From positions 48,052,645-48,116,644 of the forward strand of contig CM033393.1 in assembly GCA_019426215.1 (NCBI GenBank): a stretch of DNA of 64,000 nucleotides. Reading direction: 5' to 3'. How positions within the stretch are numbered: the first letter of the stretch is position 1; each line of letters begins with the position of its first letter. Both the position numbers and the translations under genes were made by a program. The notes beneath the pieces are model-generated. The model did no database searches. It worked only from the letters and a program-made list of their open reading frames with translations, and was not told the DNA's origin. Shown here piece by piece: positions 11,882 to 24,400 of the stretch. Origin of the DNA: Buddleja alternifolia (lineage: Eukaryota; Streptophyta; Magnoliopsida; Lamiales; Scrophulariaceae).

Positions 11882-12110
11882 GGGATAATTAGAACAAATA
11901 CCTCCTCTTATAACGTGTAATTATCAAAAACTCCTTCACCCTTTGGAAATTATCAACACCCCCTCTAAGAGAGATTTGTAAGAATTTTTAAATACACATG
12001 AATATAATTGTAAAAAATACCTTGCATGAGAGGATTTTTCATATAATTTCGAAAAAAATAAGAGAGTACTTAGGTTATTACACATTATACGAGGGGAGAT
12101 TTGTGTTTCG
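11882..12110. repeat. Palindromic MITE in the GST intron
   Basis: Begins GGGATAATTAGAAC and ends with ACGAGGGGAGATTTGTGT. Same family as 63616-63868, with which it shares both ends and the internal AATTATCAAAAA segment. Confidence 0.6.
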
Positions 12111-12340
12111 GAAAATAATTTATCTGATAAATTTAACAAAAGTATTGAAATAGGTTATAGGCATATGAGTATGAGATAAATATGAATAAGTTATTTGTTA
12201 ATAAAGATATAGTCTATTTTCACATTATTGATTAGGTTTCATATCTTATACTCGGTTTTTTAATCTATTACAAAAAGTATTCTTAATGACACTATATTGT
12301 TGAGTTTGTAGTCATGACACTTATTGACACAATATATATA

Positions 12341-13327
12341 GGGGATTGATATCCGAATTCCTCTTTTTGATATTCACACTCTACCTAACTTTATACCTTC
12401 ATTCTTTTACCAATATACCCTTTTATTTATTAAGCAAAACTTGATTTAATTTATTTGATGGACAAATAACCTTTCCATCATTATTTGGAATTCTAGTATA
12501 AAAAACGTGAATAACTTTTTTGTTAAAATAATATTAAATATTTTTTTTCTAAATATATAGATTTAAATTTTTTAACACCTTGAAGACGATATCATTCAAG
12601 CCGTTTTCATCTTGTTTTTTTTAAAGTTCATGAAAAAGGCTCATTTTCATGAATTTTATCTTATTTTTTCAGAATTGATTAAAACAACACCGTTTTATTT
12701 ACGATACAAATATAAAATTCGTGAAGACGACACCCTCTTCATGAATTTTCAAAATAAAATAATAATCAAGCAAAACTTGACTTAATTTATTTAATGGACA
12801 AATAACCTTTCCATCATTATTTGGATTTTCTAAATATATAGATTTAAATTTTTTAACACCTTGAAGATGATATCATTCAAGCCGTTTTCATCTCTTTCCT
12901 TTTTTTTTTGAAAGTTCATGAAAAAGGCTCATTTTCATGAATTTTATTTTATTTTTTCAGAATTGATTAAAACAACACCGTTTTATTTACGATATAAATA
13001 TAAAATTCGTGAAGACAGCACCCTCTTCATGAATTTTCAAAATAAAAATAATAATAATAAAAAAAAGTGATGAAAAAGGCTTGGATGGTGCTATCCCTAA
13101 GTTGTTAAATTTTTTAAATTAAATTTATAATATTTTAAAAAATTTATTATTGTTTTAATAAAAAAATGCATTCATGGTTTTAATACTATAATTTCAAATA
13201 ATAATGGAAAGACTTATTTGTCCATCAAATAAATTAAGTATTGTTTAGTAAAGAAAAGGGTATATTGGAAAATATAAAGATAGGTGGAGTGTGATTGTCA
13301 AATAGAGGAGTGCAAATATCAATTCCC
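12341..13327. mobile_element. MITE with about 150-bp inverted ends
   Basis: The left end GGGGATTGATATCCGAATTCC mirrors the right end, whose reverse strand reads GGGAATTGATATTTGCACTCC; the match continues for about 150 bp. Both sides are bounded by TA repeats, compatible with a TA target. The interior has a diverged direct duplication: the block near 12450-12720 is repeated near 12775-13040. It lies in the GST intron. No coding capacity. Confidence 0.7.
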
Positions 13328-13428
13328 TATATATATAGAAATAATGATTTGACAAGAATTGATATTTTCATGTACAATAATTAACAACACTTGTATTTTT
13401 AATGTGTACATTGAATTAATATTTATAA

Positions 13429-14465
13429 GGGAAAATTACAAAAAACTTTTTAACTTATGGGCTAAATATAGGCACATCCCTCATTTGTCCAATTATTTCC
13501 ACCTCCCTAAATTTAATATCTGACTAGCATTTGAGGTCTTTTTTGTACGAATTTTGATAACGTCATCACTAAAATTGTTCAAAAATCTGATTTTGCCCCT
13601 GGTGTTGACCTTTGTGAATGTTGACTATTTTTGTGAACCAACCTACATTTTTCATGTGGAGGGAGTTACATGCAATTTCTTTAAAAATTCATGGAGGTAG
13701 TTGAAAGTTGAGATAATATAAAGATAATTAGTTTTATCATTGTTTTTTATGATATATACATACATATAGGGAAAACACATAAATATAATACATATATACA
13801 TAACATATATGTACATATGTATATATATTATACTTATATAGTAATATTACATATATATCTATATATACAAATACAAAAATTATATAATATATATAAATAA
13901 ATAAAAAAATAGAAAAGTATTGTTCATTGTCTTACCCAGGAAGACGAGGAACAATACTATATATATATATATATACGTATAGAAAAAAAATAGAAAAAGT
14001 ACAGTTCTTCGTCTTCCCCAAGAAGATGATGAACAATATTATATATATATACAAACACAAAAATTATATAATATATTTATAAAATTAAGAAAAAAAATAT
14101 CAAACAATGAATAGATCCATGCCAACCACCCCTCTTCCCTGCCTCCCCCACCCCCGGCGACACCCCCCCACCCAAATCATAGTGAATCTGCTTTTCCAGA
14201 TTTACGGTTTTGTTTTTTTTTTTCAATTTCATTTCTTTTTCTATTCAATTTTATTTCCTTTTTCTATTACACATATAGAGGTAAAAGAGTCTTTTGCAAA
14301 TTTTCAAAAAAAATTTTGGTTACTTAAGGGCAAAACAGATATTTCATCAATTTTCATTAGTTTACATTGGACATTCTCATTTTAGGGAGGCGGAAGTAAT
14401 TGGATAAATATGAGGGAGGTGCCTGTATTTAGCCTATAAGTTAGAGAGTTTTTTGTAATATTCCC
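13429..14465. mobile_element. Non-autonomous Mutator-like element (1.04 kb)
   Basis: Terminal inverted repeats of about 80 bp begin GGGAAAATTACAAAAAACT and end TTTTTTGTAATATTCCC. The flanking 9-mers TATTTATAA (13420-13428) and TATTTATGA (14466-14474) agree at 8 of 9 positions, the length typical of Mutator-like elements. The interior is AT-rich with two copies of a GAAGACGA / CGTCTTCC motif near 13940 and 14010. No transposase. It lies in the GST intron. Confidence 0.75.
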
Positions 14466-14768
14466 TATTTATGAATAATGTCTTTTAATTGTAAATAATG
14501 TAATACTTACACTAAAACAATTCAAGCTGAACTCACAAACACTAGTAGTTAAATAATAATGCACACAGAAATATGAATATCCTTTAATTATATATACGTG
14601 TGTGTTATATGAATCTAATACGAGTTTTAAATTTGATTCATAGAGATAATGAATTCGGTAAAATTAAATTTATTTATCTACTCAAACTTCATTTTTTGAT
14701 CAAAAAACAACCACCTACCGTTTGTTGAGCATAATCAAGCCAAAAACGAGCAAGGGCTCTCTCATAAG

Positions 14769-15433
14769 CAGGGACGGAGGGAGGAGGGGGGCTGGTGGGT
14801 GCCACCGCCCCCCCTCAATTTTTTTTTATATTACTACCTATAAAATTTTCAAAATTTCTATTTTCGCCCCCCCTCAATTTTGTTTTTATTACTACTACCC
14901 ATAAAATTTTCAAAATATCTATTTTCGCCCTCCCTCAAGTCACACGGTTCTACACTTCCATTCTAGATAGAAATTAAAATTTAGGACTTTTTTCCTTCAA
15001 TTGCATTCTCAAGAATCAAGATTTTGGGTGATGAAAATCTATAGATTTCTCATTTCAAAGACTAAGAAGGTATTGTGTTATTTGAATACAAATTTTTAAA
15101 ATTTAATTCTAATACTTTACTACATATTTCATCGGTTACTCTAAAATTTAGTTTAAGAATATTTTTGGTTTAATAATTCTAACAAATAGATTATGGGCAT
15201 CTATAAAACAATTGAAATGGTTTAAAGAAGAGAGAAATTGATGATATAGTATAGATCAAAAATAAATATTTCATACTTGAACCTAATTTCTTATTAAATT
15301 TCCCCCCATAAATATAGCGTACCGTACCGCGGGGGCACCCCCCTTGAATCCTTCGTCTATATGCAAAAAAAATAATGTATAATTATATCACAAAATCTCG
15401 CCCCCCTCACTGAAAATCCTAGCTCCGTCCCTA
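14769..15433. mobile_element. Non-autonomous hAT element that disrupts the GST exon (665 bp)
   Basis: Ends CAGGGACGGAG and CTCCGTCCCTA are inverted copies apart from the last base. The 8-bp target duplication CTCATAAG is perfect (14761-14768 and 15434-15441). The ends are G/C-rich (GGGGGG, CCCCCC) and the interior AT-rich. No ORF resembles a transposase. Confidence 0.9.
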
Positions 15434-15706
15434 CTCATAAGGATCTAATGGCAGTAAAGGGTTGTGATGATCCGGCCATGTTTCTTCGATATATTGGAGG
15501 ATCACCGCCGACTCCGCCACCGCTCTTCCGCCATGAACAAGCACCGGAACCTTCTTGTGAACTGGATTGTACCCCAAAAGAGATGGACTCTTGTTGGATA
15601 GGTCTTCTTCTATGTATTCGTATGCTATGCCTTTTAGCTTCAGTGCCCATATCACTCTGTAAACAAAAGCACTGCCCCAAAAGCCATATAATTTTACTTC
15701 TTCCAT

Positions 15707-16648
15707 TGCGTAAATTAGTGCTAATCTTTGTTCACTTTGATTGTCATTTATATGATGGCTTTTATTTCTTCATTTGGAGTCAATATATCTAAAGTGTTGT
15801 GATAAGACTAGAGGTATTTCCAAGAAATTACAAGTCAACAACTTGGATATTTTCCCATTGATATTGATTTTTTGAGAGTGACACAAGGCAAGTAGCAAGC
15901 TAGCTAAATGGTAGATTCTCAGCAAGTTTTGCTATTGCTTAATTTAATGATATTATAATCATCCTTTTTTTTGGTAAGCAATAATATAATCATTCGTATG
16001 ATGGAATTTTTATATGATTGATCTCAAGTATATAATTGATATTATTTCGAACCTCTATAAGAATCAACTCAATAATAATTACTAAGTATATTTAACTTTA
16101 TTTAAATTAAACATAAGAATATTATGTGGTGACATTATGATTTTTTTTTATCAATACTCGCTCTATTCAAAATCACTTATATTTATTTCTTAGCATGTTC
16201 CATTTGTAGTGGAATATAATTTATTTTTCAAATAGTTATTTTTGATGTGGTATGCACTTGTCTTTTTGTACACCGGACGCCCTTACATGATGTATTGTCC
16301 GCTTTAACTGAAGTCGCACAAATTTGTCTTTAAAAGACGACTCGCTAGAGAGTGTGACAATTGGTACTTTATAAGCCTCTCAAATTTCTAATCTTCATCA
16401 GATGTGGCACGGATATATTCTTAAAAGGCGACACACATGCATTTTTGATAACCTTTTCAAGGATCAAATTAATTAGTCTTAAAAAACTCCTCACAACTTA
16501 GTAATCAATTTTTGTCCACCAGATAGAACATTTTGTTTATTTAAATAATAGTCATTAACTTTAAATATTAGGCAATTAAAATAAAAAATCTTCTAAGTAT
16601 CCAAATTAATATAACCAACAAAAGAAAATATAAAACCGAAACAAGAAG
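15707..16648. other. Divergent intergenic region, GST / RCC1 gene
   Basis: Lies between the start of the minus-strand GST and the 5' end of the RCC1 gene, and must hold both promoters. It is AT-rich. No protein-like ORF or clear repeat was found. Confidence 0.5.
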
Positions 16649-16925
16649 TTGATGTCGGCGGGTATAAATATAATCTTGCGTTTGACGTTAGGAGAATCTA
16701 TTTTACCGGGTAATTTATCCGTGGAGCGGGCAGCTCGGTCAGGAATCTTGAATCGCGTACGGGCACCTCCGTCCGTTCTTCCCCAAATTATTCGGAACCC
16801 CAACACCATAATTTCCCTCAAAATCAGCCCTAATTCTTCCCAAAAGGTAACACAATTTCTATTCCCTAAATGATACAATAAACGAAATTAATTTTTGATA
16901 AATGATTGATTATTGATTAGCAGAA

Positions 16926-17249
16926 ATGGAGATTGAGGCGATATTTGGAGAATCAAAACGGCCGGCAATTCCAACGAAGAGTGTGATATACGCATGGGGT
17001 TACAATCAGTCGGGTCAAACGGGTCGGAGGTGTAAAGAGGGCAATTTGCGGATCCCTAGGCAGCTGCCCATGGACCTCTTCGGCTGTCCCGCCGCCGGCG
17101 GTAACTCACGGTGGCTCGACATTGCTTGCGGCCGCGAACACACCGCTGCGGTCGCCTCCGATGGCTCGCTCTTTACTTGGGGTATTATTTTGTTGTTCCT
17201 TTGTTTTTTAAGTGTTTCAGTCTTCGTCGTTGCAAATATTACTTTTTCA

Positions 17250-17284
<35 letters not shown>

Positions 17285-20200
17285 CATTTTGATGTTTTGG
17301 TTTAATGTTAAATTCGATGGAAATTTAACTGACTGAAGGAATTATATGTGGTTGAATTTGGGGTAGAGATTAAAGAAGTGAATTTTGTAACTTGGTGAGA
17401 TAAATTACTTGATGTATTCTTTTGTTTGATTGAACACAAAATAAGGGGTAGGAAGAAGGGAAGATTAATCTGATATGTTGGAGGATCATCATACATATTA
17501 TTTAATAGCGTCGGATGTGATTTAGTAATGCATTTATATAAAAGCTAAGAGATGTGGCAAAAAGAAAAACATAATGAAAAGGCCAACCAAGAAGATGATC
17601 ATAGAAAATATTACTTTGCCAGTTATTTTTGATTTAGTGAAATGCCCGTTTTCTAACTTTTCTCGATGGATACCAGTTCCATGACTGAGTCATTCTTCCA
17701 ATTCTGGTTCGAGTTTTGTCCATGCTTTGTAAAGTTATTAAGAAACATTTTCTGTATATATGTGAATAGGGGCTAATGAATATGGGCAGCTTGGGGATGG
17801 GAGTGAACGGGGTAGAAAGTACCCGAAGAAAGTGAAGCACTTGCAGTCTGAATTTGTGATATCTGTATCTTGTGGAGCACATTGTACTGCAGCTATTGCA
17901 GAACCGCGTGAAAATGATGGATCTATCTCAACCAGGAGACTATGGGTCTGGGGACAGAATCAGGTACTTTTGGTGCAATAATGAATATACTTTTTATATA
18001 TCCGTGAGAATTTATGTATATTGGTGGCTTTCCAACTTACTCCGAGGAGAAAAAGAACATTTTATAGGAGTAGAAGTATGTAACTTTCAAGATTTTCGCC
18101 ACTCTCCTCACTGCCTCCTTGTTATCCATCTCATGTATATAATGCTATTGCACTGTGGTTAATGAATAGCAATCCAATATATACTCACATATTATGGCAA
18201 TCTAATTTGATCCAAGTCAATGTCATATCAGATCATTTTCTGTTTTTCGGTAAAATATTTCTCTTCTTTGTATTATCATGCCCTTTCTTTAGGGATTAAT
18301 CGAATGACATTCCACTACTCGGAATAGCCCAAAAGTTATCGAGAAAGTGACTTTCTTCTCTTTGGGCAGCAACTAGGCTGATGTTTAAAGCTACAGAGTG
18401 ATCCTAGCATTAATACATGACAATATAGTATATGATCATTATCACAAAAATATAAAACTATAAAAGTTATTGGCGTTGCTTTTTCAATTTGAAGTTTAAT
18501 AATAGAAGTAAAGTGTTTTTTTTTTTTTGGGTAAATAACTTAGCGGTATAAAGTTAAGTTTAGGGTCATTTTCCTCTTAAGATTCATTCCTTAATCTGTG
18601 TTTTCATGTTACGCTTAGTGATGTTTCGTTTCCATCTTTACAGGGTTCTAATTGTCCACGCCTATATTGGGGAGCCTTCACTCCAAACACGGTATAAATC
18701 TCCCTCTAAAATGATGAAGAAATTTTTTCCCGCGCTTACCCAGTCTACATGTTAATTTCAAAGATTTGCCTATTACATGACATTTAGAATGTTTCATTTG
18801 ACATAATGCCGCCTTAAACATTGTTTCGGTGTTTTGTGCTTGTATCTTGTTATTTTAACCTACGTACTTACATGCTTCAAACTACTCTGAATTGATGGTT
18901 TAAGACTGTATTTTGCTTGTATATGAGATAATAGCACTGGTTTCCCCCTCTCAAAGGATCATTCCAGTTCGATTAAGACTATGAGTCTGTTTTCCTTTTC
19001 CTTGTATGCAACTAATAATAGTCGAGTGTGATTTGTTAATTTTTGTGTTCTTACATGTCATGCTTATTCTTTCTCTATACGTCCCACTCATTCCAGGTTG
19101 TTCGTCAAGTTTCTTGTGGTGCTGTTCATGTGGTTGCTCTGTCAGAAGATGGCTTGCTACAAGCATGGGGTAATGTTGACCTAGCACTCTAAATATTCTT
19201 GTCTGGTATATGCATCTTATACGCACTTGTTTGATACTGATGCTTATAACATGGAAGTTGTAAACTACTCATTGATTCACAATGTGTTGTCTTTCGCCTT
19301 TGTTAATCCTACTTCATATCTTGACCTCCGTCAGAATGTAAGATTTGAAACTGTTAAAAAACTTGGTTGTTTGTGCATTTTTATTAATTAGAATTTTGTC
19401 AATGATCTGGTAAATCAGGGTATAATGAGTATGGTCAGCTTGGCAGAGGTATTACCTGTGAAGGCCTTCAGGGGGCTCGTGTAATTAAGGGGTATGCTAG
19501 GTTCCTTGATGAAGCCCCCGAGCTTGTGAAGATTATCCAAGTTTCATGTGGAGAATACCACACTGCTGCTATATCAGAGGAAGGCGAGGTGTAAGTGCTC
19601 TAGAGGAACTGTTATGATCGAGATACATTCTTCCATTAGGCATAGGAATTGAGATTATCCTTGAAAATATTTGAGAGAAATTATTAAGGACGACTTTATT
19701 CGGAGATGAAAGAGTTTAATTGTGTGATCTTGAGTTTATTAGTTTTTTACCAGCATGAAAGACTGCATTTATCTTCTATATTAACATCATCTATGTATAT
19801 GAAATGAATTGTTTTAATTTCTTATTCGATTTTCTTTTGGGTGATTACTTTCTTGTCCATTTTATCAATGATTGCATTTTTCATTACAGCTACACTTGGG
19901 GACTTGGGAGTATGGGTCAACTCGGTCATTGTTCCCTTCAGTCCGGTGATAAAGAGCTATTGCCAAGACGCGTAGTTGCCCTGGATGGGATAGTTATCAA
20001 GGATATTGCATGTGGTGGTGTGCATACATGTGCTTTGACCGAGAACGGAGCTCTGTATGCTTGGGGTGGCGGGCAGGCCGGGCAGTTAGGTCTAGGCCCC
20101 CAAAATGGATTCTTTTCTTGCACTGCTAATGGAGGATCTGAAATGATGCTCCGGAATATTCCTGTCTTGGTGATCCCCCTTGGCGTGAAGCTCGTTAGCT

Positions 20201-20923
20201 GTGGTCATTCTCACACGCTTATTTGTACTAAAGAAGGGAGGATTTATGGATGGGGTTACAATAGCTACGGTCAGGCTGCTAATGAGAAGTCTACATATGC
20301 ATGGTATCCTTCTCCAGTTGATTGGTATGATATTATAGCCTGTAGTATAAAGTTATCACTTTATTTTGTTTAGGGTAAATTACAGACATCTGCTGCGTGA
20401 GACTAATTATGAAAGCACCACAAGGTTTGAGAAATTACCTTAACTTTCCCTGAATGTAAAAGCATCTTACAGTTTCACGCTATCTTTCGAGTTATCACAT
20501 GGAGTGTCTTGGTATTTTGCAAAACCTCAGAGGTTATTTATTTATTTTGAACAGATTAATTTAATGGAAGCTTCTTTTTTGTGTAGGTGTGTTGGGGAAG
20601 TTCGAAAGTTAGCTGCCGGTGGTGGCCATTCAGCAGTATTGACAGATGCATGCTCGTTAAAGGAGTTGTGTGAGTTTACACTTGCAAACAATGTGAATCT
20701 ATCAAATGCATCGGTGATTGAGGATGTTGCATCAAGAACTGGATCGGATGCTTTAGCCAGACTTTGCGAAAGATTAAGGTAATAAAGCTTGCTTGCTTTT
20801 GTACTTGGTTTGTTCGTATTCTCCTTTTCCTAACTTGTTATTTTTTTTCTATTTGGCTAATGCAGGGAGCATTTGCTCAACGGTGGAGATTGCAACTACG
20901 ACGAGGTTGATTTTACTGCTTGA
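16926..20923 (+). CDS. RCC1-repeat protein (8 exons, 475 aa)
   Basis: Exons 16926-17181, 17770-17963, 18644-18691, 19097-19169, 19419-19590, 19890-20324, 20587-20778 and 20866-20923 join in frame to 475 residues. The protein is almost entirely RCC1 repeats, the blades of a seven-bladed propeller. It shows repeated W-G-x-N-x-x-G-Q-x-G and S-C-G-x-x-H-T signatures (for example YAWGYNQSGQTGR, TWGANEYGQLGDG, VSCGAVHVVALSEDG, YTWGLGSMGQLG). A short C-terminal helical tail (LCEFTLANNVNLSN ... LARLCERLREHLL) follows. It resembles the plant At3g26100-type RCC1 proteins, but that name is from memory. RCC1 proteins act in Ran-GEF, UV-B or organelle RNA roles; which applies here cannot be told. A leader intron (about 16847-16923) is likely. 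It appears intact and converges on the FUL gene. Confidence 0.92.
17254..17283. repeat. TA microsatellite in RCC1 gene intron 1
   Basis: About 15 TA units, just downstream of the exon 1 donor. Confidence 0.9.
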
Positions 20924-21458
20924 ATCCCACTGATACGCGGAGCTTCACCTATTGTTCTATTAGTTGTGTATATAGCATTGTGTTTTCTCGTCATGAGAAA
21001 ATTAGAAAGAAGAAAACAAAAACATTGTTTCCTGATGATTGTGGCTTCAGCCATTACCATAGTACTAGGGTCTGAGTTCTTAGGTACCAAAGTTGGGTGT
21101 AATGTTGGCTATGTATGAAGGCAAAATTACCTCGTACATGCTACTGATGTTGTCTGTAAATCATTATAAAAGTGCAACTGACATTCTTACAATATACTCC
21201 AGAATTTCACTGGTTCCTCGTGACAAGATCTGTGGTAATCTAATTAACTTTTATTTAACATTGCAAATGTACTAATTTATGCAATATTTTGATGCATAAA
21301 TATAAATCAGCAATATGTATATATGCATGAACCTGAGGCATACTCGTATTCCAAATACTAAAGGCATTTATTCAAATATAACAAGACAGATATACATAAT
21401 ACACTGAAACTGTTGACATAGTTGGCTCAATGGGGTGGCCAGAAAAGTATCATAATTG
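20924..21458. other. 3' UTRs of the convergent RCC1 and FUL genes
   Basis: Only 535 bp separate the two stop codons, so the 3' UTRs are probably adjacent or overlapping. No other gene. Confidence 0.6.
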
Positions 21459-24400
21459 TTATTGTTGGTTCACATGGCTGAGGAGCCACATCGGAATTAC
21501 GGTGTTCAAATCCCGAGTTCGTTCCCGAGTTCGTTCGCCGGCTTCTCTGTCTCCGGTCTGATGGTGGGTCCTGCCAGCTTCACCATCTCCGGTGTGATGC
21601 TGGGAGCCACCACTGCGAAATTCAAATTAGTTTAAAGATTGGTAAGTCAGAAAATCAAGAGCTTATGCAAGTGTATGAAATTATGCTACTTGAAAGTTTT
21701 ACTTATTGAAACGATCACTTAAAATTCGGTGGCGTAGCTTGATTTTTTAACTTTTCCCAGTCTTTTAATTGCAAATTAAAAATTGATTAAACATTAGTTT
21801 CCATACCCAAATTTTATTTTATGGAGGACAGATATTTAATATGAATCTGTGGCTTAATTACCAGCATAATTTCTTAAGGTCTAGTAACAAAAATTTCAAA
21901 AAATTAAAAGGGATAATTACACTCACACCCCCTCAATAATGGGGTAATTACACAAACCTCCCCTCACAAATTGATAATTACAAACACACCCCCTCAGGGG
22001 GTCTAATTGTAAGATTTACAGGGGTGCAATTGTAAGAATTGTTACACACACAAGGGGTGCAATTGTAAGAAATATTTAACATGAGGGGGTGTGTTTGTAA
22101 TTATCAATTAGTGAGGGGAGGTTTGTGTAATTACCCCATCATTGAGGGGGTGTGACTGTAATTATCCCAAATAAAAATAAAATACGAACAATCATTAATT
22201 AAGTTCATGGGAGAGTAAAAATTAGTACCCAATAGTTAGAGAAGGAATTCTATGTAGCACTGAGGGAGGCTGAGGAAGTGTGAAAGTGGATGAATTTTGT
22301 TCCTTCTGTGTTTGCTCCTCACTTTGCTGCTTCTCCTGTTCTTTCACCTGTTCCAACATTATATTACATAATGATCAAGAAATAAACTTTTCGCATTTTT
22401 TAAACAAGAAATAAGGAGGGGAAAATTACCTTCGTTGTTAATATATTCTTCTGATCTTGCAGTGATCTCTCCTGTCGTCATAATTAATGCCGAAAACATG
22501 TGAAATTTGCAATTATGTATTAAATCTAGTATTATGTGTCTAATGCTAATAGCTCCATGAAAACATCTGCATATACATATATATACCGATATGTAATGGA
22601 AACACGCTAAATTAAACAAAATAAGACTTTAAAAAACCGCATATTAGTCTTAAAGAAATTATGAATCTGGATTCTTTAGAAACATATAAAATCTTATATT
22701 TGCGTTTATTAATAATCCATAGGAATATGTTACAGTAAAATTGAAAAGTATATACAGTAAAACAATTCCGTAATAAATTCTTGCTTAGATCAACATCATC
22801 AAATAAACGATGTGATAGAAAGTTATATAAGAACATACATGAAAATGCAATAAGAATAACGTAGGGTACCTTTTTCTGAAGCTGAGAAATCGACTCGTGC
22901 ATGATTTGATTCTGCTAGTTTTTTTAGTAATTTTTTAAAAATTTGATCGAACTTAGAAGCATTGTAACATGGAAAAAAGATAAAAAGAAAAGTAAGTTAC
23001 CTTTCTTGTTCGGATTCGTTTTAAAGAAGTGTCCATTTGTTGCTCCAAATTTTGGAGCTCTCTCAAGCTGAGATGATCCAACTCTTGTCCCGCATAGTTC
23101 CTACAAGGGGAAATATAGAGATTTGTTTTCTCAAAATTTAATAAATTGTCGATGTTATGTTTAAGTCGGAACATGTATATATACTAGTACCTGGCTAAAT
23201 ATTGTGCTTCTTTCTCCATTTCAGATATAATATCTAGAAATGAATGTAGCCCGATCTGATTGATCAGTTAACTCGACTGTGTTTGTGAATGTTATAAAAA
23301 ATACTTTTCAAAAACATTATAATAAATTAATAACATATACAATAAGTATCATGTGATCTAAAAGTTCCACAATTTCATATATAAGTAATAACTTATATAT
23401 AATAAGTAACATGTATATTAGTTAGTCGATCGACTAAAGTTTGTGCATCTTTCTCCATTGCGGATATGATAAAACCTATTATAGACAAAATATAGTACTA
23501 CTTCCGTGTAAAAGTGAATGTAAATTGTTTTGGTTGACTAGATAACTCGACTATATTCCTGAATATAAGATTAGAAATGTTATACTTTTATAAAATAAAT
23601 GAATAGTAACATATCCATTTCTAGTTCCATCTATCTATCTATCTATTACAAAAATATGGGTAGTTTTTTGAAACTTTTGATGTACCTAATATGTCCTTAT
23701 GTAATTCATTTTTTAATGGCAAAAGAATAAAACATAAATAGTAAAAATAAGTTTTAAGTATCTACAATAAAAAGAATTATAATTACATTAGAACTCTACA
23801 ATAAAATTTCATATAGATAATAATTAGGTATAGGGTTACATAAAGACACTAACAAATTATTCATCAAAAGAAAAGAAGAACATAAAAATATATTCATACT
23901 TCAATTAATATTCAAACTGGTTATTTCATTATATACATCATCAAGTACACAAGCCTGTTTTTCATCCTAATTACTTTCGCTAAAATACATCAAGTTCCAC
24001 TGCACTAACATATTCTACTGTTTTTTTCTCTTTTACTTACTAAATGTGCCTTGTTACTTCTATCTATTTTTACAAAAATATGGATTTTTTACTTGAAACT
24101 TTTGACATACCTAAAATATCCCCAAGTAGTTCAATTTTTTATAATGGCAAAAGAATCGAAAATAAATAATAAAAATAAATTTCAAATATCAATAAGAAAT
24201 ATAGTTGCATTAAAACTCTAAAACAAAATCACATATAGATAAGGTTACTCCTAATTATTTATTCATTTAAAGAAGAAAATATATAGGAAATCAAATATCC
24301 CAACATATACGACACAATAAAGTTACCTTTAATATTAAATTCCAGGACCTAGGAATGCATATCCAATCAATATTTTATTTTATATTGTAGGGTATAAGAT

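Larger units (their letters stand above)
11432..15706 (-). pseudogene. Tau-class glutathione S-transferase split by a transposon
   Basis: Exon 1 starts at 15706 and is interrupted at 15434. It resumes at 14760 and ends at 14719 before a GTAGGT donor. Exon 2 is 11791-11432. Without the insertion the coding length would be about 224 residues, the normal tau GST size. The N-terminal thioredoxin fold shows WGSAF with the catalytic Ser12, then [10 protein letters not shown] and the glutathione-contact AES motif. The C-terminal helical domain is complete in exon 2. A 665-bp hAT element lies between Pro-Tyr-Glu and Arg-Ala-Leu, and its first bases supply a TAG stop (15431-15433), leaving 91 residues. 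The gene should conjugate glutathione to electrophiles but is presumably dead in this haplotype. The exon 2 acceptor is the least certain border. Confidence 0.88.

Noticed and set aside
14107..14385. 92-codon ORF
   Set aside because: Lies inside the Mutator-like element; Phe-rich translation of T runs.
23440..23560. Alternative MADS exon between exons 3 and 4 of FUL
   Set aside because: It is a diverged copy of intron sequence next to exon 4; it does not encode K-box residues.
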